Shown: positions 27,127 to 37,036, counted from the stretch's first letter. The stretch is DNA of 64,000 nt from Pseudobythopirellula maris (GCF_007859945.1 NZ_SJPQ01000001.1:124001-188000), one strand, 5' to 3'. A program made the numbers and translations. The notes: generated by a model from the sequence alone, not told the origin.

Positions 27127-28487
27127 GCCAAACCGGATTAGCCTGGCTGGTCTGCTACGTCGTGCTGGCGGCGCTCACGTTCCGCCGGAGCGTGTACGGA
27201 TTCCCGCTCTACCTGATGACCTTCTACGCCCCGCCGCAGCTGTGGTGGTGGGGCCAGGGGGTGCTGATGTCGATCGGTGATCGTTGGGCGTTGGCGGCCG
27301 GGGTGATCTTCGCGGGCGGAGTGTTCTTCGACCACCGGCAGCGGGCGGTCCCGCTCCCGCCGATCGCGAGGCGGATGTTCACCTTGCTCGGCGTTTACGT
27401 GCTGAACGCCACGATGGTGCACTTCTTGTTCGCCTTGGACCCGGCCGACAGCTACGAGCAGCTGATGCGCATCTACAAGTTCAGTGTGTTGGCGGTGCTC
27501 CTGGCGCTGTCGATCCGTAGCAAAGAAGACCTGCGTCTCTGCTTCATGGCGTTAGTCATGGGGGGGCTCTACATCGGCTACGAAGTGTACTTCAATGAGG
27601 CGGGGCGGATGCGGCAGGGCCGGCTGGAGGGCATCCCACTCGGCTCGGCGTCGGACTCTAATTTTCTCAGCTCGGTGCTCTCGGTTTCGCTCCTGTACGC
27701 CGGCTTCATGGTGCTCTTCGGTCCCGGCAAGAAGCTGAGGGTGGTGGGGTTGGTCGCCGCGGCGTTGTTGCTCGAAGTGATCCAGCAGTCGCTCTCGCGC
27801 GGCACGATGCTGGCCGTCATCGCGGCGGTGGGGGTGATGTTGCTGGGCATGCGGCGCGCCGAGCGCAAGCCGATGCTGATCGGCCTTGCCGGGGCGCTGC
27901 TGGCGGCGGGCCTCGTGATGGGGCCCGAGGACCGGCAGCAGATGGCCGACCGCTTCCATTCGATCTTCGTCGAAGAGGACGAGCGCGACGTCTCTTCCGA
28001 GTCGCGTTTGCAGCTCTGGTCGCGCGCGAGTAAGTTCCTGGCCAGTCATCCCCAAGGTGTGGGGGGGGAAGCGGTGTTTAAGCATAGCAGCACCTGGGAC
28101 TACATCAGCGATCTGAACCTGCCGCAAGGCAAGGCGATCCACAACGGCTACCTCGACACGGCCTGCTCCTGGGGTGTGCAGGGGCTCTTGCTGTTGCTGC
28201 TCACCCTCTGGGCTTGCTACTCGCAGATCGGTACCTACTGCCGCAGGGCTCGCGAGTTTGAGGATCGCGAGGCCGCCTTCGCGGGGCTTTGCGTCAAAGC
28301 GCACTTGGTATTGATGATGGGCGCCGCCATGTTTATCAGCAGCCTCAAGGGGGAATGGTTCTTCTGGTGGCTGGGCCTTGCCGTGGGGCTCCACCAATGG
28401 GTTCCCGTGCAGGGAGAGCTTGCGGACGAAGAGGAAGAAATCGAGGAGTACGTCGACCACATCGAACCGACCTATGCCCCACTCTGA
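27123..28487 (+). CDS. O-antigen ligase/polymerase-like membrane protein (Wzy type)
   Basis: The true start is most likely the TTG at 27123: it overlaps the previous stop, has a strong GGAAGGGGG site at 27105-27113, and gives a protein that begins directly with a membrane helix. The 454-residue product has about 10-12 hydrophobic helices. A large periplasmic loop near residues 275-345 contains the ESRLQLWSRASKFLASHP and HNGYLDTACSWG motifs typical of the Wzy/WaaL family. It would join repeat units in the periplasm. A longer in-frame open stretch upstream overlaps the glycosyltransferase and is not real coding sequence. Confidence 0.9.
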   Translation: MSQTGLAWLVCYVVLAALTFRRSVYGFPLYLMTFYAPPQLWWWGQGVLMSIGDRWALAAGVIFAGGVFFDHRQRAVPLPPIARRMFTLLGVYVLNATMVHFLFALDPADSYEQLMRIYKFSVLAVLLALSIRSKEDLRLCFMALVMGGLYIGYEVYFNEAGRMRQGRLEGIPLGSASDSNFLSSVLSVSLLYAGFMVLFGPGKKLRVVGLVAAALLLEVIQQSLSRGTMLAVIAAVGVMLLGMRRAERKPMLIGLAGALLAAGLVMGPEDRQQMADRFHSIFVEEDERDVSSESRLQLWSRASKFLASHPQGVGGEAVFKHSSTWDYISDLNLPQGKAIHNGYLDTACSWGVQGLLLLLLTLWACYSQIGTYCRRAREFEDREAAFAGLCVKAHLVLMMGAAMFISSLKGEWFFWWLGLAVGLHQWVPVQGELADEEEEIEEYVDHIEPTYAPL

Positions 28488-29448
28488 TCCTAAATCCGCA
28501 ACGCTCGACCCCGCCGCCGGCCCGGTCCCCAGGGACCGGTTAGCCGCGCAGGACGATGCGCGCCGGCTTCAGTCGATCGAACGCACCGGATCGGAGCCCT
28601 CGTGGGAGCACCCGCGGGCGGGCGACGGCAACTGGCTCGTGGCGCCGGACGATATGGTTGATCGCGTCCGCGAGGCGGCGGAGTCGTGGCGCGGCGCCCT
28701 GTCCGGTGTTGTGCGGCCGTGGCTCTGCTGGTGTGTGGACGAGGAGTGGAGCGTCGCGCAGCAGAGGCTGGTCGCCGACGCGGGTTGGACGCCGGTCGTC
28801 GGCTCCGACAGCCCAGGGCGCGTTGGCTCGCTGGTCGACGGCGCGATCGCGGTTGACTTCGCCGGCGACCTGGGACTCGTGAAGATGCGCCCGCACTTCG
28901 TGATCGAATTCGCGTTCCTGCTCGCCGACCGGCTGGCCTACTGGCACTCCGACGTGCTGCTGCCCCCCGCGCTCATGCGTGAGGCGGCCCAGCAGTTCGA
29001 GTGGATTGCGCCAGGCGGGCAGTGTGGCGTGGTGGAGAAGCCTGGGCTCGGCACGATTGTCGAGCGCTGGCGCCGCGGCCATCGGCTCTTCTGGTCGCGG
29101 GTGTTCGAGGTGATCGGATGCGTTACGGCCGAGGCGTCGCGGTCGCAGTTCGATGAGGGATTGGGGCTATGGCGCAACACGCACTGGCACCCCCACGCGG
29201 GGCCCGCCGCCCGCCGCTCGCCGCCACACTACGAGTTTGGCGTCGGTTGGGGCCGCTGGGCCCGGCGCCACCCAGAGAGTTTCACACGGCTCGGATTCGA
29301 CATCGAGCCGTACCACTTCACCCAAATCAACAACCCCGGTTACAAATCGGTGGTCGACCCGCGCGACAAACGCCGATTCAAGGGCGAAGAGCTGCGCCGC
29401 AACTACGACCTCCAGCAACTCTGCCGCGAATTGGGCATTGGACCATGA
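28474..29448 (+). CDS. conserved-looking protein of unknown function in the EPS locus
   Basis: I do not recognise this 324-residue protein. It starts at an ATG inside the end of the polymerase gene (14-bp overlap) and its stop overlaps the FkbM gene start, so it is translated in the operon. It is Trp- and Arg-rich, without a signal peptide or membrane helix. A segment with LLADRLAYWHSDVLLP (about residue 150-165) contains an HSD motif that could be a metal- or nucleotide-sugar-binding element as in GT-A enzymes. The C-terminus has many Tyr/Phe/His residues. A glycan-modifying or glycosyltransferase-like role is an inference from position only. Confidence 0.75.
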   Translation: MPHSDPKSATLDPAAGPVPRDRLAAQDDARRLQSIERTGSEPSWEHPRAGDGNWLVAPDDMVDRVREAAESWRGALSGVVRPWLCWCVDEEWSVAQQRLVADAGWTPVVGSDSPGRVGSLVDGAIAVDFAGDLGLVKMRPHFVIEFAFLLADRLAYWHSDVLLPPALMREAAQQFEWIAPGGQCGVVEKPGLGTIVERWRRGHRLFWSRVFEVIGCVTAEASRSQFDEGLGLWRNTHWHPHAGPAARRSPPHYEFGVGWGRWARRHPESFTRLGFDIEPYHFTQINNPGYKSVVDPRDKRRFKGEELRRNYDLQQLCRELGIGP

Positions 29449-30272
29449 ACTTAGAATCATCCCCGGCCGCTGATACGGCCCCGCGTGGCGCCTCGCCGCT
29501 GCGGCACTCGCGGTGGCGCGACGTCGCCCGTACGGTCAAACGCGCGGTGCTCGGCTCGACGAGCCTGCGCATCGCGGGGCAGGAGTTCGATTTGGCCTAC
29601 GAGGCGCGCGGCCGGTGTGATCAGGATGACTACCAGCACATCGCCGACATGGCCCGCGACAGGGGCTGTGTGCTCGACATCGGCGCCAACATCGGGCTGA
29701 CGACGCTGCTGATGTCGCGCGCGGTCGCCGAGGGGGGCTCGGTCTACGCGTTCGAGGCCTCCGAGAGCGCTTGCATGATCTTGCGTGAGAACCTGCTGCG
29801 GAACCCCTCTCCCACCGGGGCGCGGGTCGAGATCGTCAATACGATGGTGACCGACGCGCCCGGTAAGGACTGCGACTTCTCGTGGGACGACGCGGCGGGC
29901 AACGCCTCGGCTTACATCACCACCCGTTCGAGTTCGACCATCCGCATCAAGAAATGCGGCACGACGATTGACGGCTTTGTCGAGCGCAACGCCATCGAGC
30001 CGGGGTTCGCCAAGATCGACGTCGAGGGCGCCGAGTGCGACGTGTTGCGGGGCATGACGCACACGCTCGAGCGCTTCGCCCCCCAACTCTTCATCGAGGT
30101 CCACGGCTGGCCCGGCCGTGCGCTGGCGGACCAAGCCGAGGAGGTGTGCGGATTGCTCGAGTCTCACGGCTACCGCGTCGAAGAGTTGTTGAGCAAGAAA
30201 CCGCTCAGGGAGACGATCTCCGACAACGGCGCTCGCTATCAAAGAGCCTGGGCCGTCGCCCGTCGCGATTGA
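29445..30272 (+). CDS. FkbM-family SAM-dependent methyltransferase
   Basis: The ATG at 29445 overlaps the previous stop (ATGA); open frame further upstream is a shadow. The 275-residue protein has the SAM-binding motif VLDIGANIGLTTLLM (~residues 75-90), an acidic YAFEASES loop, and the FkbM-specific KIDVEGAECDVLRG block (~residue 190) followed by FIEVHG. FkbM-type enzymes O-methylate sugars and polyketides; in EPS clusters they cap or decorate chains. No membrane segment is seen. Confidence 0.9.
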   Translation: MNLESSPAADTAPRGASPLRHSRWRDVARTVKRAVLGSTSLRIAGQEFDLAYEARGRCDQDDYQHIADMARDRGCVLDIGANIGLTTLLMSRAVAEGGSVYAFEASESACMILRENLLRNPSPTGARVEIVNTMVTDAPGKDCDFSWDDAAGNASAYITTRSSSTIRIKKCGTTIDGFVERNAIEPGFAKIDVEGAECDVLRGMTHTLERFAPQLFIEVHGWPGRALADQAEEVCGLLESHGYRVEELLSKKPLRETISDNGARYQRAWAVARRD

Positions 30273-30302
30273 GTCGTCACGACAAACACTTAGCCCCTTC
30301 CT

Positions 30303-31088
30303 GTGACCCGTCCTGCGACTATGGTTACCAACTCACCACCCTCGCCACGTTTCGTGTTCGTCTTCGGCGCTGTCGGCTCCGGCAACACCTTCATGTGCAG
30401 TTGCTTGGTGCGCGACTCGCGGGTGTACGGCGTGAACGAAGACGCCTTTGGCGCCACGCTCGAGAGGCTCGTTCAGAGCGAGAAGGAGTTTGGCTCATGC
30501 CCGCACAGCCTCGAGGCTTTTGTTCGGTTCCTCGACGACCTGCGGCGAGATCGTTCCACGCTTGTGCTCAAGACGCCCTCGAACCTGCGGCGACTCGATC
30601 TGATTCGTAAGCACTTAGAGGGGGCGAGGTTTGTCTACATGATCCGCGAGCCGCACGCGGCGATCGCCAGTGGCCTTGAGCGGCACGGTCTGCCACCCGA
30701 GGGGGTCGCCGATCTTTGGGCCGAGGACGCGCGTCGTTACTTGAGCAGCCGCGGCTCCGACATGATCGCTGTGGCGTACGAGTCGTTGACTCGGGCGCCC
30801 CGCGAAGCGCTAGAGCGAGTCGCGGCCGAGGTTATGCCGCTCGACGAGGGGGTGATGGCCTACGCCGAGCAATCGAATCGTCCGGAACGCTCCTCCCCGA
30901 ATTGGTGGCGAGAGCGGGTCGGCCCTGCGAAGGCGGCTGAGATCGAGGCCATGGTCGCGTCGCGTTCGCTAGGCGAACTTTATCAAGAGATCACCGGCGA
31001 GCAGGCGGCTACTCCTCTTATTCAAGACGGGCTGCTCACGCGTCTGAGGAAGGGAGGCGCGAAAGCGCTGGAGCGGCTCAAGGGCTGA
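30303..31088 (+). CDS. sulfotransferase family protein
   Basis: A 261-residue protein starting at GTG 30303; ATG 30321 is an equally good start and removes six residues. The 5'-phosphosulfate loop reads FVFGAVGSGNTFMCSCL near residues 18-34, and the 3'-phosphate site is VYMIREPHAAIASGL. The rest is compatible with a small carbohydrate sulfotransferase (PF13469-like). It lies 30 bp after the methyltransferase gene. With two other sulfotransferases in the locus it argues for a sulfated polymer. The acceptor is unknown. Confidence 0.84.
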   Translation: MTRPATMVTNSPPSPRFVFVFGAVGSGNTFMCSCLVRDSRVYGVNEDAFGATLERLVQSEKEFGSCPHSLEAFVRFLDDLRRDRSTLVLKTPSNLRRLDLIRKHLEGARFVYMIREPHAAIASGLERHGLPPEGVADLWAEDARRYLSSRGSDMIAVAYESLTRAPREALERVAAEVMPLDEGVMAYAEQSNRPERSSPNWWRERVGPAKAAEIEAMVASRSLGELYQEITGEQAATPLIQDGLLTRLRKGGAKALERLKG

Positions 31089-31104
31089 CGCGCTGAAGCT
31101 TCTG

Positions 31105-32319
31105 ATGAAGATCCTCTTTGTGAGCGAACAGTTCCCGTGGCCTCTCGACAATGGAGGCGCACAGCGTACGCACCGTGTTCTCGAGGGCTTGGCCGGTCCG
31201 CACGAGGTGACGCTCGTTGCCCACGAACCGACAACCGATCGCGACACCGGTCTCGCCGCACTCGAGCAATTGTGCGAAGTGGTGACTGTCGCCGAGCTTT
31301 CGGTGTGGCGGCGGCTTGTTCAGAACGTCCCCCGGTCGTCTTCGCATGCCCATTCGCTGTGGCTCAATAAGAACGCTTCCCCCACACTGCTCAAGCGTGT
31401 GTTAGAGCTCTGTGCAGACCAAGCCTATGACGCGGTCCACTTCAATATGCTCGACACGGCATGCTTCATGCTTGGCCGCGAGGATCGCCTGCCTGACAAG
31501 GTGATATTTGATTCTCACAACTGCTTGTCCGACCTTGCTCGGCAAGCAGCGGCCAACGAGCGTAACCAGTTGAAGCGATTCGTATTGGATCGCGAGGCGA
31601 GAGCCCTGGCGACCATTGAGCAGCGTATCGTTGAGCGTTCAACGCTCACCCTCGTCTGCTCCGAGGACGAACGAGATCAGTTTCTTGCTATGGCGTCTCA
31701 GGCTTGTGTCAAAGTCGTGCCGAATGGCGCCACTGCACAGGCCCCGATCGAGGCGAGCCCTCCAGCGGAGTCGCGTTCTTTGGCATTCGTGGGGGCGATG
31801 GACTACGCTCCCAATGTCGAAGGAGCTCAGTGGTTCTGCCAACATGTCTGGCCTGGCCTGCGCGCCGCCGAGAGCGACGCCCGGCTGTACCTCGTCGGTC
31901 GCCATCCAACCCGAGCGGTGCAAGCCCTGCGAGAACTCCACGGGGTTGAGGTCACTGGCACAGTTAACGCGGTTGAGCCTTACCTTGCCCGAGCTTCAGT
32001 GGTGGTTGTCCCGCTATTGTCGGGAAGCGGCACCCGATTGAAGATAGTTTCGGCCATGGCCTCAGGGCGACCGGTCGTGTCCACCACCATCGGCGCCGCA
32101 GGGCTGGGGCTCGTTGACGGAGAGCACTTGCTGATCGCCGACCGCCCTCGAGAGTTCGCCGAAGCGATCCGGCGTCTCTGGGAAGATCCCGATCGAGCTT
32201 CGCGGATCGCAGCATCGGCTCGCGAGGTGTTTGAAGAACGCTTCACCTGGAACGCCATCCAACTACAACTGTTGGAGTGCTACGACTCGCTCACCGCCGC
32301 CGTCCCAATGAAGACATGA
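31105..32319 (+). CDS. GT4-family glycosyltransferase
   Basis: The 404-residue protein begins MKILFVSEQFPWPLDNGGAQ, the typical N-terminus of GT-B enzymes in exosortase-linked EPS loci. The donor half starts near LAFVGAMDYAPNVEGAQWF (~residue 230) and ends with a donor-site motif GSGTRLKIVSAMASGRPVVST. In that motif Lys replaces the usual first Glu, as in the WcaI/Stp1-type sub-branch. The start is ATG, 16 bp after the sulfotransferase. Donor and acceptor are unknown. Confidence 0.9.
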   Translation: MKILFVSEQFPWPLDNGGAQRTHRVLEGLAGPHEVTLVAHEPTTDRDTGLAALEQLCEVVTVAELSVWRRLVQNVPRSSSHAHSLWLNKNASPTLLKRVLELCADQAYDAVHFNMLDTACFMLGREDRLPDKVIFDSHNCLSDLARQAAANERNQLKRFVLDREARALATIEQRIVERSTLTLVCSEDERDQFLAMASQACVKVVPNGATAQAPIEASPPAESRSLAFVGAMDYAPNVEGAQWFCQHVWPGLRAAESDARLYLVGRHPTRAVQALRELHGVEVTGTVNAVEPYLARASVVVVPLLSGSGTRLKIVSAMASGRPVVSTTIGAAGLGLVDGEHLLIADRPREFAEAIRRLWEDPDRASRIAASAREVFEERFTWNAIQLQLLECYDSLTAAVPMKT

Positions 32320-33545
32320 CGACGCCCATCACTCCAAGCAATCCCATCGAGGGTCGGCCTGCCGCTTCAGCGGGCCGCTCCACGGCCGAAGAGCGGCCGA
32401 TGGTGATCCACGCGCGTGGCATCACGGGCGCCGGCGGTGGGCCGGAGAAGACGATCGCAAACTCCCCCCGGTTCCTTGAAGCCGCGGGCTACGATTGCTT
32501 GTGCGCTTACATGCACCCGCCCGGTGATCCGGGGTTTGAGGCGTTCCTTGATCGGGCCGATAAGGCCGGCGCCCGGGTTGACGGGGTGCCGGACCGGGGG
32601 GCTTTCGACCTGAGTGTGGTGCGTGCGTACTCCAAAATATGCGATGAGACCAACGCCGCGATTTGGCACGCGCACGACTACAAGACCGATGTTTTAGGCT
32701 TGTTGCTGCGTCGCGGCCATCGGCGCCGGATGAAGCTCATCACCACGGTGCATGGGTGGGTCGAGGCGACTCGCAAGACAGCCGTCTACTACGCCATCGA
32801 TCGACGTGTTTTGCGTTTCTATGATCATGTGATCGCTGTCTCCGACGATCTGTACGAGGAGTGCTTGCGATACGGCGTGCGTGAGAACCGTCTGAGCTTG
32901 GTCCGCAACGCGATCGACGAGCAGCAATTCACCCGCACGCGAACGGCTGAACAAGCACGCACGCTGCTGGGACTGCCCGCGGGGGCGCCTCTGATCGGCG
33001 GCGCCGGGCGGCTTTCGCCTGAAAAGGCGTTCGACACCTTGATCCACGCTGCGGCCAGAATCGAAGGTCTCGCCGCCCCAGTGCATGTGGCGATCGCCGG
33101 CGAGGGAGAGGAGCATGGCAGGCTCTTGGCTCTAGCCGAGCGGCTGGGCATGGGGGGCCGTGTGCACCTGCTCGGCCGACTTCAAGACGTGACGCCTTTC
33201 TTCGAGTCGCTCGACGCGTTCGTTCTAAGCAGCCTCCGTGAGGGCTTGCCCAACGTGGTGCTCGAAGCGATGGCGCTCGGCGCCCCGGTCGTGTCGACCC
33301 GTGTGGCGGGTGTTCCGAAGCTCATCGACGACGATCGGCACGGCCTGCTTGTCGACATCGGAGACACCGATGGGCTCGCTCAAGCGATCGGTGCGCTGCT
33401 CACCGACAAGCCGCGAAGCGACCGTCTGCGTGAAGCGGCGCGGCGGCGCATCGAGTCCGATTTCAGCTTCTCGAAGCGGATGGACAGCGTGATCGCGATC
33501 TACGATCGCCTGCTGGGCGCTCCCCGGGAAGGTGACGCATCATGA
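32316..33545 (+). CDS. GT4-family glycosyltransferase
   Basis: The start at ATG 32316 overlaps the preceding stop by 4 bp; an upstream in-frame start (32277) would overlap more and lacks support. The 409-residue GT-B protein has HAHDYKTDVLGLLL and TVHGWVEATRK in the acceptor half, GAGRLSPEKAFDTLI at the domain junction, and the donor motif REGLPNVVLEAMALGAPVVST. The 4-bp overlap with the next glycosyltransferase again shows translational coupling. Confidence 0.9.
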   Translation: MTTPITPSNPIEGRPAASAGRSTAEERPMVIHARGITGAGGGPEKTIANSPRFLEAAGYDCLCAYMHPPGDPGFEAFLDRADKAGARVDGVPDRGAFDLSVVRAYSKICDETNAAIWHAHDYKTDVLGLLLRRGHRRRMKLITTVHGWVEATRKTAVYYAIDRRVLRFYDHVIAVSDDLYEECLRYGVRENRLSLVRNAIDEQQFTRTRTAEQARTLLGLPAGAPLIGGAGRLSPEKAFDTLIHAAARIEGLAAPVHVAIAGEGEEHGRLLALAERLGMGGRVHLLGRLQDVTPFFESLDAFVLSSLREGLPNVVLEAMALGAPVVSTRVAGVPKLIDDDRHGLLVDIGDTDGLAQAIGALLTDKPRSDRLREAARRRIESDFSFSKRMDSVIAIYDRLLGAPREGDAS

Positions 33546-34699
33546 CCGTCGCCCTGAAAGCAGTCGCCATCGTCTCGCTCGTGGCGAGCATCTATAGCTA
33601 CTTCATTTACCCGCTATTGCTGCTCGCCATCCCGAAGCGGCGTTCGGGCGCCGTCGCCGAAACCTCAGAGGCGACGTCATCCCAGCCACCGCGAGTCTCG
33701 CTCATCGTCGCTTGCTACAACGAGGAATCGCAGCTCGCTGAAAAGCTCGACAACTGCTTGGCGATCGACTACCCAACCGATCGGCTGGAGATCATCGTGG
33801 CGTCAGACGCCTCGGGCGATCGGTCGCACGAGATCGCCGAGGGGTACGCCGAGTGTGGCGTGAGACTCATCGCCAGCCCCGAGCGTCGTGGCAAGGAACA
33901 CGCCCAGGGTCTGGCCGTGGCCGAGTCAACGGGCGACATCGTTGTTTTCACCGATTGCGGCTCACGCGTTGAGCCCCGTTGCCTGCGGACCATCGTGGCC
34001 CGCATGGTGGACCCCGACGTGGCGGCTCTCAGCAGTGAGGACCGGGTGCTTACGGCCGAGGGCCGGGTCGAAGGCGAGGGCCTCTACCAACGCTACGAGA
34101 TGTGGCTCCGCCGGCTCGAATCGGATCGCTCGAGTTTGATCGGACTGACCGGCGCGCTGTTCGCCGTTCGCCGCGAGGCGTGCACGCCGTGGGACTCGAG
34201 CGTCGACAGCGATTTCCGCTCGGCGCTCAACGCCGTTCGGAGCGGGAAGGTGGCCGTCACGGAGCCGAACTTGCTCTGTATCTACAAGGGGATCGACGAC
34301 CCCAAGCGTGAGTACCAGCGCAAGGTGCGCACCGTGCTGCGAGGCATGTCGTGCCTGGGCCGGTACGCGGGGCTACTCAACCCCTTCCGCTGGGGGCTGA
34401 TCTCGTTCCAGCTCTGGAGCCACAAGGTCGCTCGCTGGGCGACGCCTTGGGCGATGGTAACGCTGCTTATCGCCAGCCTGCTGCTGGTGCGTGATAGCGG
34501 ATTCTTTCGAGTGCTGCTGTTCTTGCAGCTCGTGTTCTACGGCGTGAGCTTGCTCGGGTTGCTAACGCCGGCTATGCGCCGCTTGGGTCCCGTGCGCGTG
34601 ATATCGTTTTTCACTTTGGCGAATGTCGCCATTCTTCAAGCGGGGGTATTGTACAGCCTCGGCCGCCGGGTAGGCGTGTGGGAGCCGACCAAACGATGA
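33542..34699 (+). CDS. membrane-bound GT2-family glycosyltransferase
   Basis: The 385-residue protein has one N-terminal membrane helix (~residues 4-27), a GT-A domain (VSLIVACYNEESQLAEKL, VASDASGDRS) and three C-terminal helices from about residue 295. This is the layout of processive or lipid-acceptor GT2 enzymes such as IcaA/HasA relatives. The acidic metal site, which is usually DxD, reads FTDCGSRVEP here. The product-binding region SSEDRVLT and an ALNAVRSGK stretch follow. It is more likely a chain-extending or modifying transferase than the sole synthase, because a full Wzx/Wzy set is present. Confidence 0.87.
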   Translation: MTVALKAVAIVSLVASIYSYFIYPLLLLAIPKRRSGAVAETSEATSSQPPRVSLIVACYNEESQLAEKLDNCLAIDYPTDRLEIIVASDASGDRSHEIAEGYAECGVRLIASPERRGKEHAQGLAVAESTGDIVVFTDCGSRVEPRCLRTIVARMVDPDVAALSSEDRVLTAEGRVEGEGLYQRYEMWLRRLESDRSSLIGLTGALFAVRREACTPWDSSVDSDFRSALNAVRSGKVAVTEPNLLCIYKGIDDPKREYQRKVRTVLRGMSCLGRYAGLLNPFRWGLISFQLWSHKVARWATPWAMVTLLIASLLLVRDSGFFRVLLFLQLVFYGVSLLGLLTPAMRRLGPVRVISFFTLANVAILQAGVLYSLGRRVGVWEPTKR

Positions 34700-35481
34700 G
34701 CGACTACGCCTTGCTGTACCACGCCCTCTGGCAGGGCGACGCCCCACCCGAGGGCATGCCGGCCGAGGAGTACAATCTCACGGTCGAAGCCGACGCGTTT
34801 AGCCGCCAGCTGGCCGAGCTCGAGCGGCTCGGGATCGACGTGGTCGATATCGAGGAACTGCTCGAAGGGCCGGCCGAGGGCCGCCGCCGATGCGCGATCA
34901 CATTCGACGACGGCCACCGGTCGGACTACGAGCTGGCGTTGCCCGCGTTAAGAGACCGCGGGCACACCGCTATCTTTTACGTCATTACCGATAAGACCGA
35001 TCGTGACGGCCGGTTTCTATCGTCCGAACAGATCCGTGAGATGCGTCGGGCAGGCATGCGGATTGGTTCGCACACCGACACCCATCCCTGGTTGCCGCTG
35101 CTAGACCGGCAGGGGGTTCGACGAGAGCTGCGAGAGTCGAAAAAAAAGCTCGAAGACCTGCTCCAAGAGGAAGTTGCCGACTTCTGCTTGCCCGGCGGAC
35201 ATTACAATAAGATGGTGCTGGAAGAAGCCGCCGCGGCCGGCTACCGCTCGGTGGCGAGTTGCCGTGTGGGAGTCGTGGACGCCGACCGATTCCTGCTGCC
35301 GCGCCTTGAAGTGCGGCGCCGGCTCGATGCAAAGCAGTTCGCCGCCACGTTTGACGACGCCTGCCTCCGAAGGCTCGCTCGCCGAGAGGCGTGCAAGGCG
35401 ACGCTGCGTCGCACGCTAGGATTGAGGTTCTATACCCGACTGCGCTCGATCGTATCGGGCCTAATCACGATCGACCGATAA
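34696..35481 (+). CDS. NodB-type polysaccharide deacetylase
   Basis: The start at ATG 34696 overlaps the GT2 stop by 4 bp. The 261-residue protein carries classical NodB motifs: TFDDGHRSDYELALPAL (catalytic Asp pair), FYVITDK, and the metal-binding SHTDTHPWLPLL with two His, then FCLPGGHYN. No signal peptide is visible, so it probably acts on cytoplasmic-face intermediates. It differs from the exosortase-type deacetylase at 17769 in lacking the HPWEF C-terminal module. A third deacetylase follows immediately. Confidence 0.88.
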   Translation: MSDYALLYHALWQGDAPPEGMPAEEYNLTVEADAFSRQLAELERLGIDVVDIEELLEGPAEGRRRCAITFDDGHRSDYELALPALRDRGHTAIFYVITDKTDRDGRFLSSEQIREMRRAGMRIGSHTDTHPWLPLLDRQGVRRELRESKKKLEDLLQEEVADFCLPGGHYNKMVLEEAAAAGYRSVASCRVGVVDADRFLLPRLEVRRRLDAKQFAATFDDACLRRLARREACKATLRRTLGLRFYTRLRSIVSGLITIDR

Positions 35482-35495
35482 AAGGCGTTTTCGCT

Positions 35496-36482
35496 TTGTA
35501 TTTGCTTGTGACAGTAGACACGGAAGAGGACGACGCCTGGTCGGGAGGCTATCCGCCTTCGGGCCAGTCGGTGCGTAACATCGAACGTTTACCCAAACTG
35601 CAGCAGCTGTGCGACCGCCACGGCGTGCGGCCGACCTACCTGGTCAATTCGCCCGTGATCGACGACGCCACGTCTAGGTCCGTGCTGCAAACACTTCACG
35701 CCGAGGGCCGATGCGAGATCGGCGCCCACCTGCACGCGTGGTGCGACGGTCCTCACGACCGCGACTCTTACGACGACCGCACATCGTATCTGTGCAACCT
35801 GAGCGAGCCGATCCAACGCGCCAAAATCGAGCGACTCACCGACAAGATCGCCAGCGTGTTTGGCGCAGCGCCGGTTTCGTTCCGCGCTGGGCGGTACGGC
35901 ATCGATCATGTCGGTCTGAAGTTGCTGGCGGAATTTGGTTACACGATCGATTCGAGCGTGCTGGCTTTCCGCGCATGCGGCGACCACGGGCCCGACTACC
36001 GCGACTGCCCTTGGCAGCCCTATCGGGTTTCGGAATGCGACATCCGCATGGCGAGCGACGAAGGTTTGATTTGGGAGGCGCCCGTGTCGGTGGGCTACAC
36101 CCGTGGCGAGCAAGAGGCGGCCCACCGCTTGTTCGAGCGACTCAATCACCCCCTGCCCCGCGTGCTCAAGGCGCCCTCAATCGCACGCCGACTCGGTGTC
36201 GCGGCCCAAGTGAAGTGCAGTCCCGAGCAAAGCACGGCCACAGAGATCATCCAACTGTTTGAGGCATACCGCGCAGCCGGCGCCGAAACGCTCGTGGTCT
36301 TGCTGCACAGCTCGTCGCTTATGCCGGGCGGTTCGCCTTACGCCCGCAACGAGTCCGAGGCCGCCGAGATCCTCGCTCGTGTCGATCGAGTGCTAACGCA
36401 TTGCCTCTCCTTCGAGGGGGTGAAAGGGGTTACCCTCGCCCAGCTCGCCACGAGTCTGGAGGCCCAGCGATGCGCCGCGTGA
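35496..36482 (+). CDS. polysaccharide deacetylase-like protein
   Basis: Open frame extends upstream into the previous gene, but conservation begins at [13 protein letters not shown]. The TTG at 35496 (AAAGG about 11 nt upstream) is chosen, with TTG 35502 and GTG 35508 as alternatives. The 328-residue protein has a deacetylase-like Asp (VDTEED), the [10 protein letters not shown] strand, and [12 protein letters not shown] in place of the classical HxxxH metal site. It then has [13 protein letters not shown] and a late [14 protein letters not shown] block. These match the divergent NodB-like branch found in GT-rich EPS loci, whose chemistry has not been shown. It overlaps the acetyltransferase gene by 13 bp. 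Confidence 0.78.
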   Translation: MYLLVTVDTEEDDAWSGGYPPSGQSVRNIERLPKLQQLCDRHGVRPTYLVNSPVIDDATSRSVLQTLHAEGRCEIGAHLHAWCDGPHDRDSYDDRTSYLCNLSEPIQRAKIERLTDKIASVFGAAPVSFRAGRYGIDHVGLKLLAEFGYTIDSSVLAFRACGDHGPDYRDCPWQPYRVSECDIRMASDEGLIWEAPVSVGYTRGEQEAAHRLFERLNHPLPRVLKAPSIARRLGVAAQVKCSPEQSTATEIIQLFEAYRAAGAETLVVLLHSSSLMPGGSPYARNESEAAEILARVDRVLTHCLSFEGVKGVTLAQLATSLEAQRCAA

Positions 36483-37036
36483 TCCGAGGCGCCGCCACAG
36501 CGGTCGCCGTCCTGCTCTCCCCCGCCACGTGGCGCTGGCAGTTCCGGCTGTGGGAGTATTATGTCAAGTTCAACATGCGGGCGATCGGACGGCTCGGTTC
36601 TATCGGCGAGGGCACGCACATCGAGCCCACGGCTAAGCTGACCGATCCGGAGCGGATTTTTCTCGGCAAGAACGGACACATCAATCACATGGTCTGCCTT
36701 CAGCCGGGCGACGCCGTCATCCGCATCGGCGACGACTTCCTGTGTGGGCCAGGCACGATGCTTTTCGCCACCAACTACACACCAGGCCCGGGCTTGCTCC
36801 GTGAGAGCGACTGGAGCGGTGGCGACATCACAATCGGCGACGACGTGTGGCTCGGCGCCGGAGTGGTCGTCACGGCCGGAGTGACGATCGGCGACCGCGC
36901 CGTGGTGGCCGCCGGAGCGGTAGTCACCAAGGACGTGGCGCCGGGGACCATCGTGGGGGGAGTGCCGGCGAAAGCGATCGGTCAGCGGCCGCCACCACTA
37001 CAGGAGTTGGTGAATCAAGTTGCCGCAGATCAATAG
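36470..37036 (+). CDS. hexapeptide-repeat O-acetyltransferase (LbH, maltose acetyltransferase-like)
   Basis: The ATG at 36470 has a GGAGG site at 36458-36462 and lies inside the end of the preceding gene. The 188-residue protein shows repeated left-handed beta-helix hexapeptides ([37 protein letters not shown]) and the C-terminal VPAKAIG motif of the xenobiotic/maltose acetyltransferase group. It would O-acetylate a sugar of the polymer using acetyl-CoA. A basic, hydrophobic N-terminus (~25 residues) may associate it with the membrane. Confidence 0.9.
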   Translation: MRRVIRGAATAVAVLLSPATWRWQFRLWEYYVKFNMRAIGRLGSIGEGTHIEPTAKLTDPERIFLGKNGHINHMVCLQPGDAVIRIGDDFLCGPGTMLFATNYTPGPGLLRESDWSGGDITIGDDVWLGAGVVVTAGVTIGDRAVVAAGAVVTKDVAPGTIVGGVPAKAIGQRPPPLQELVNQVAADQ

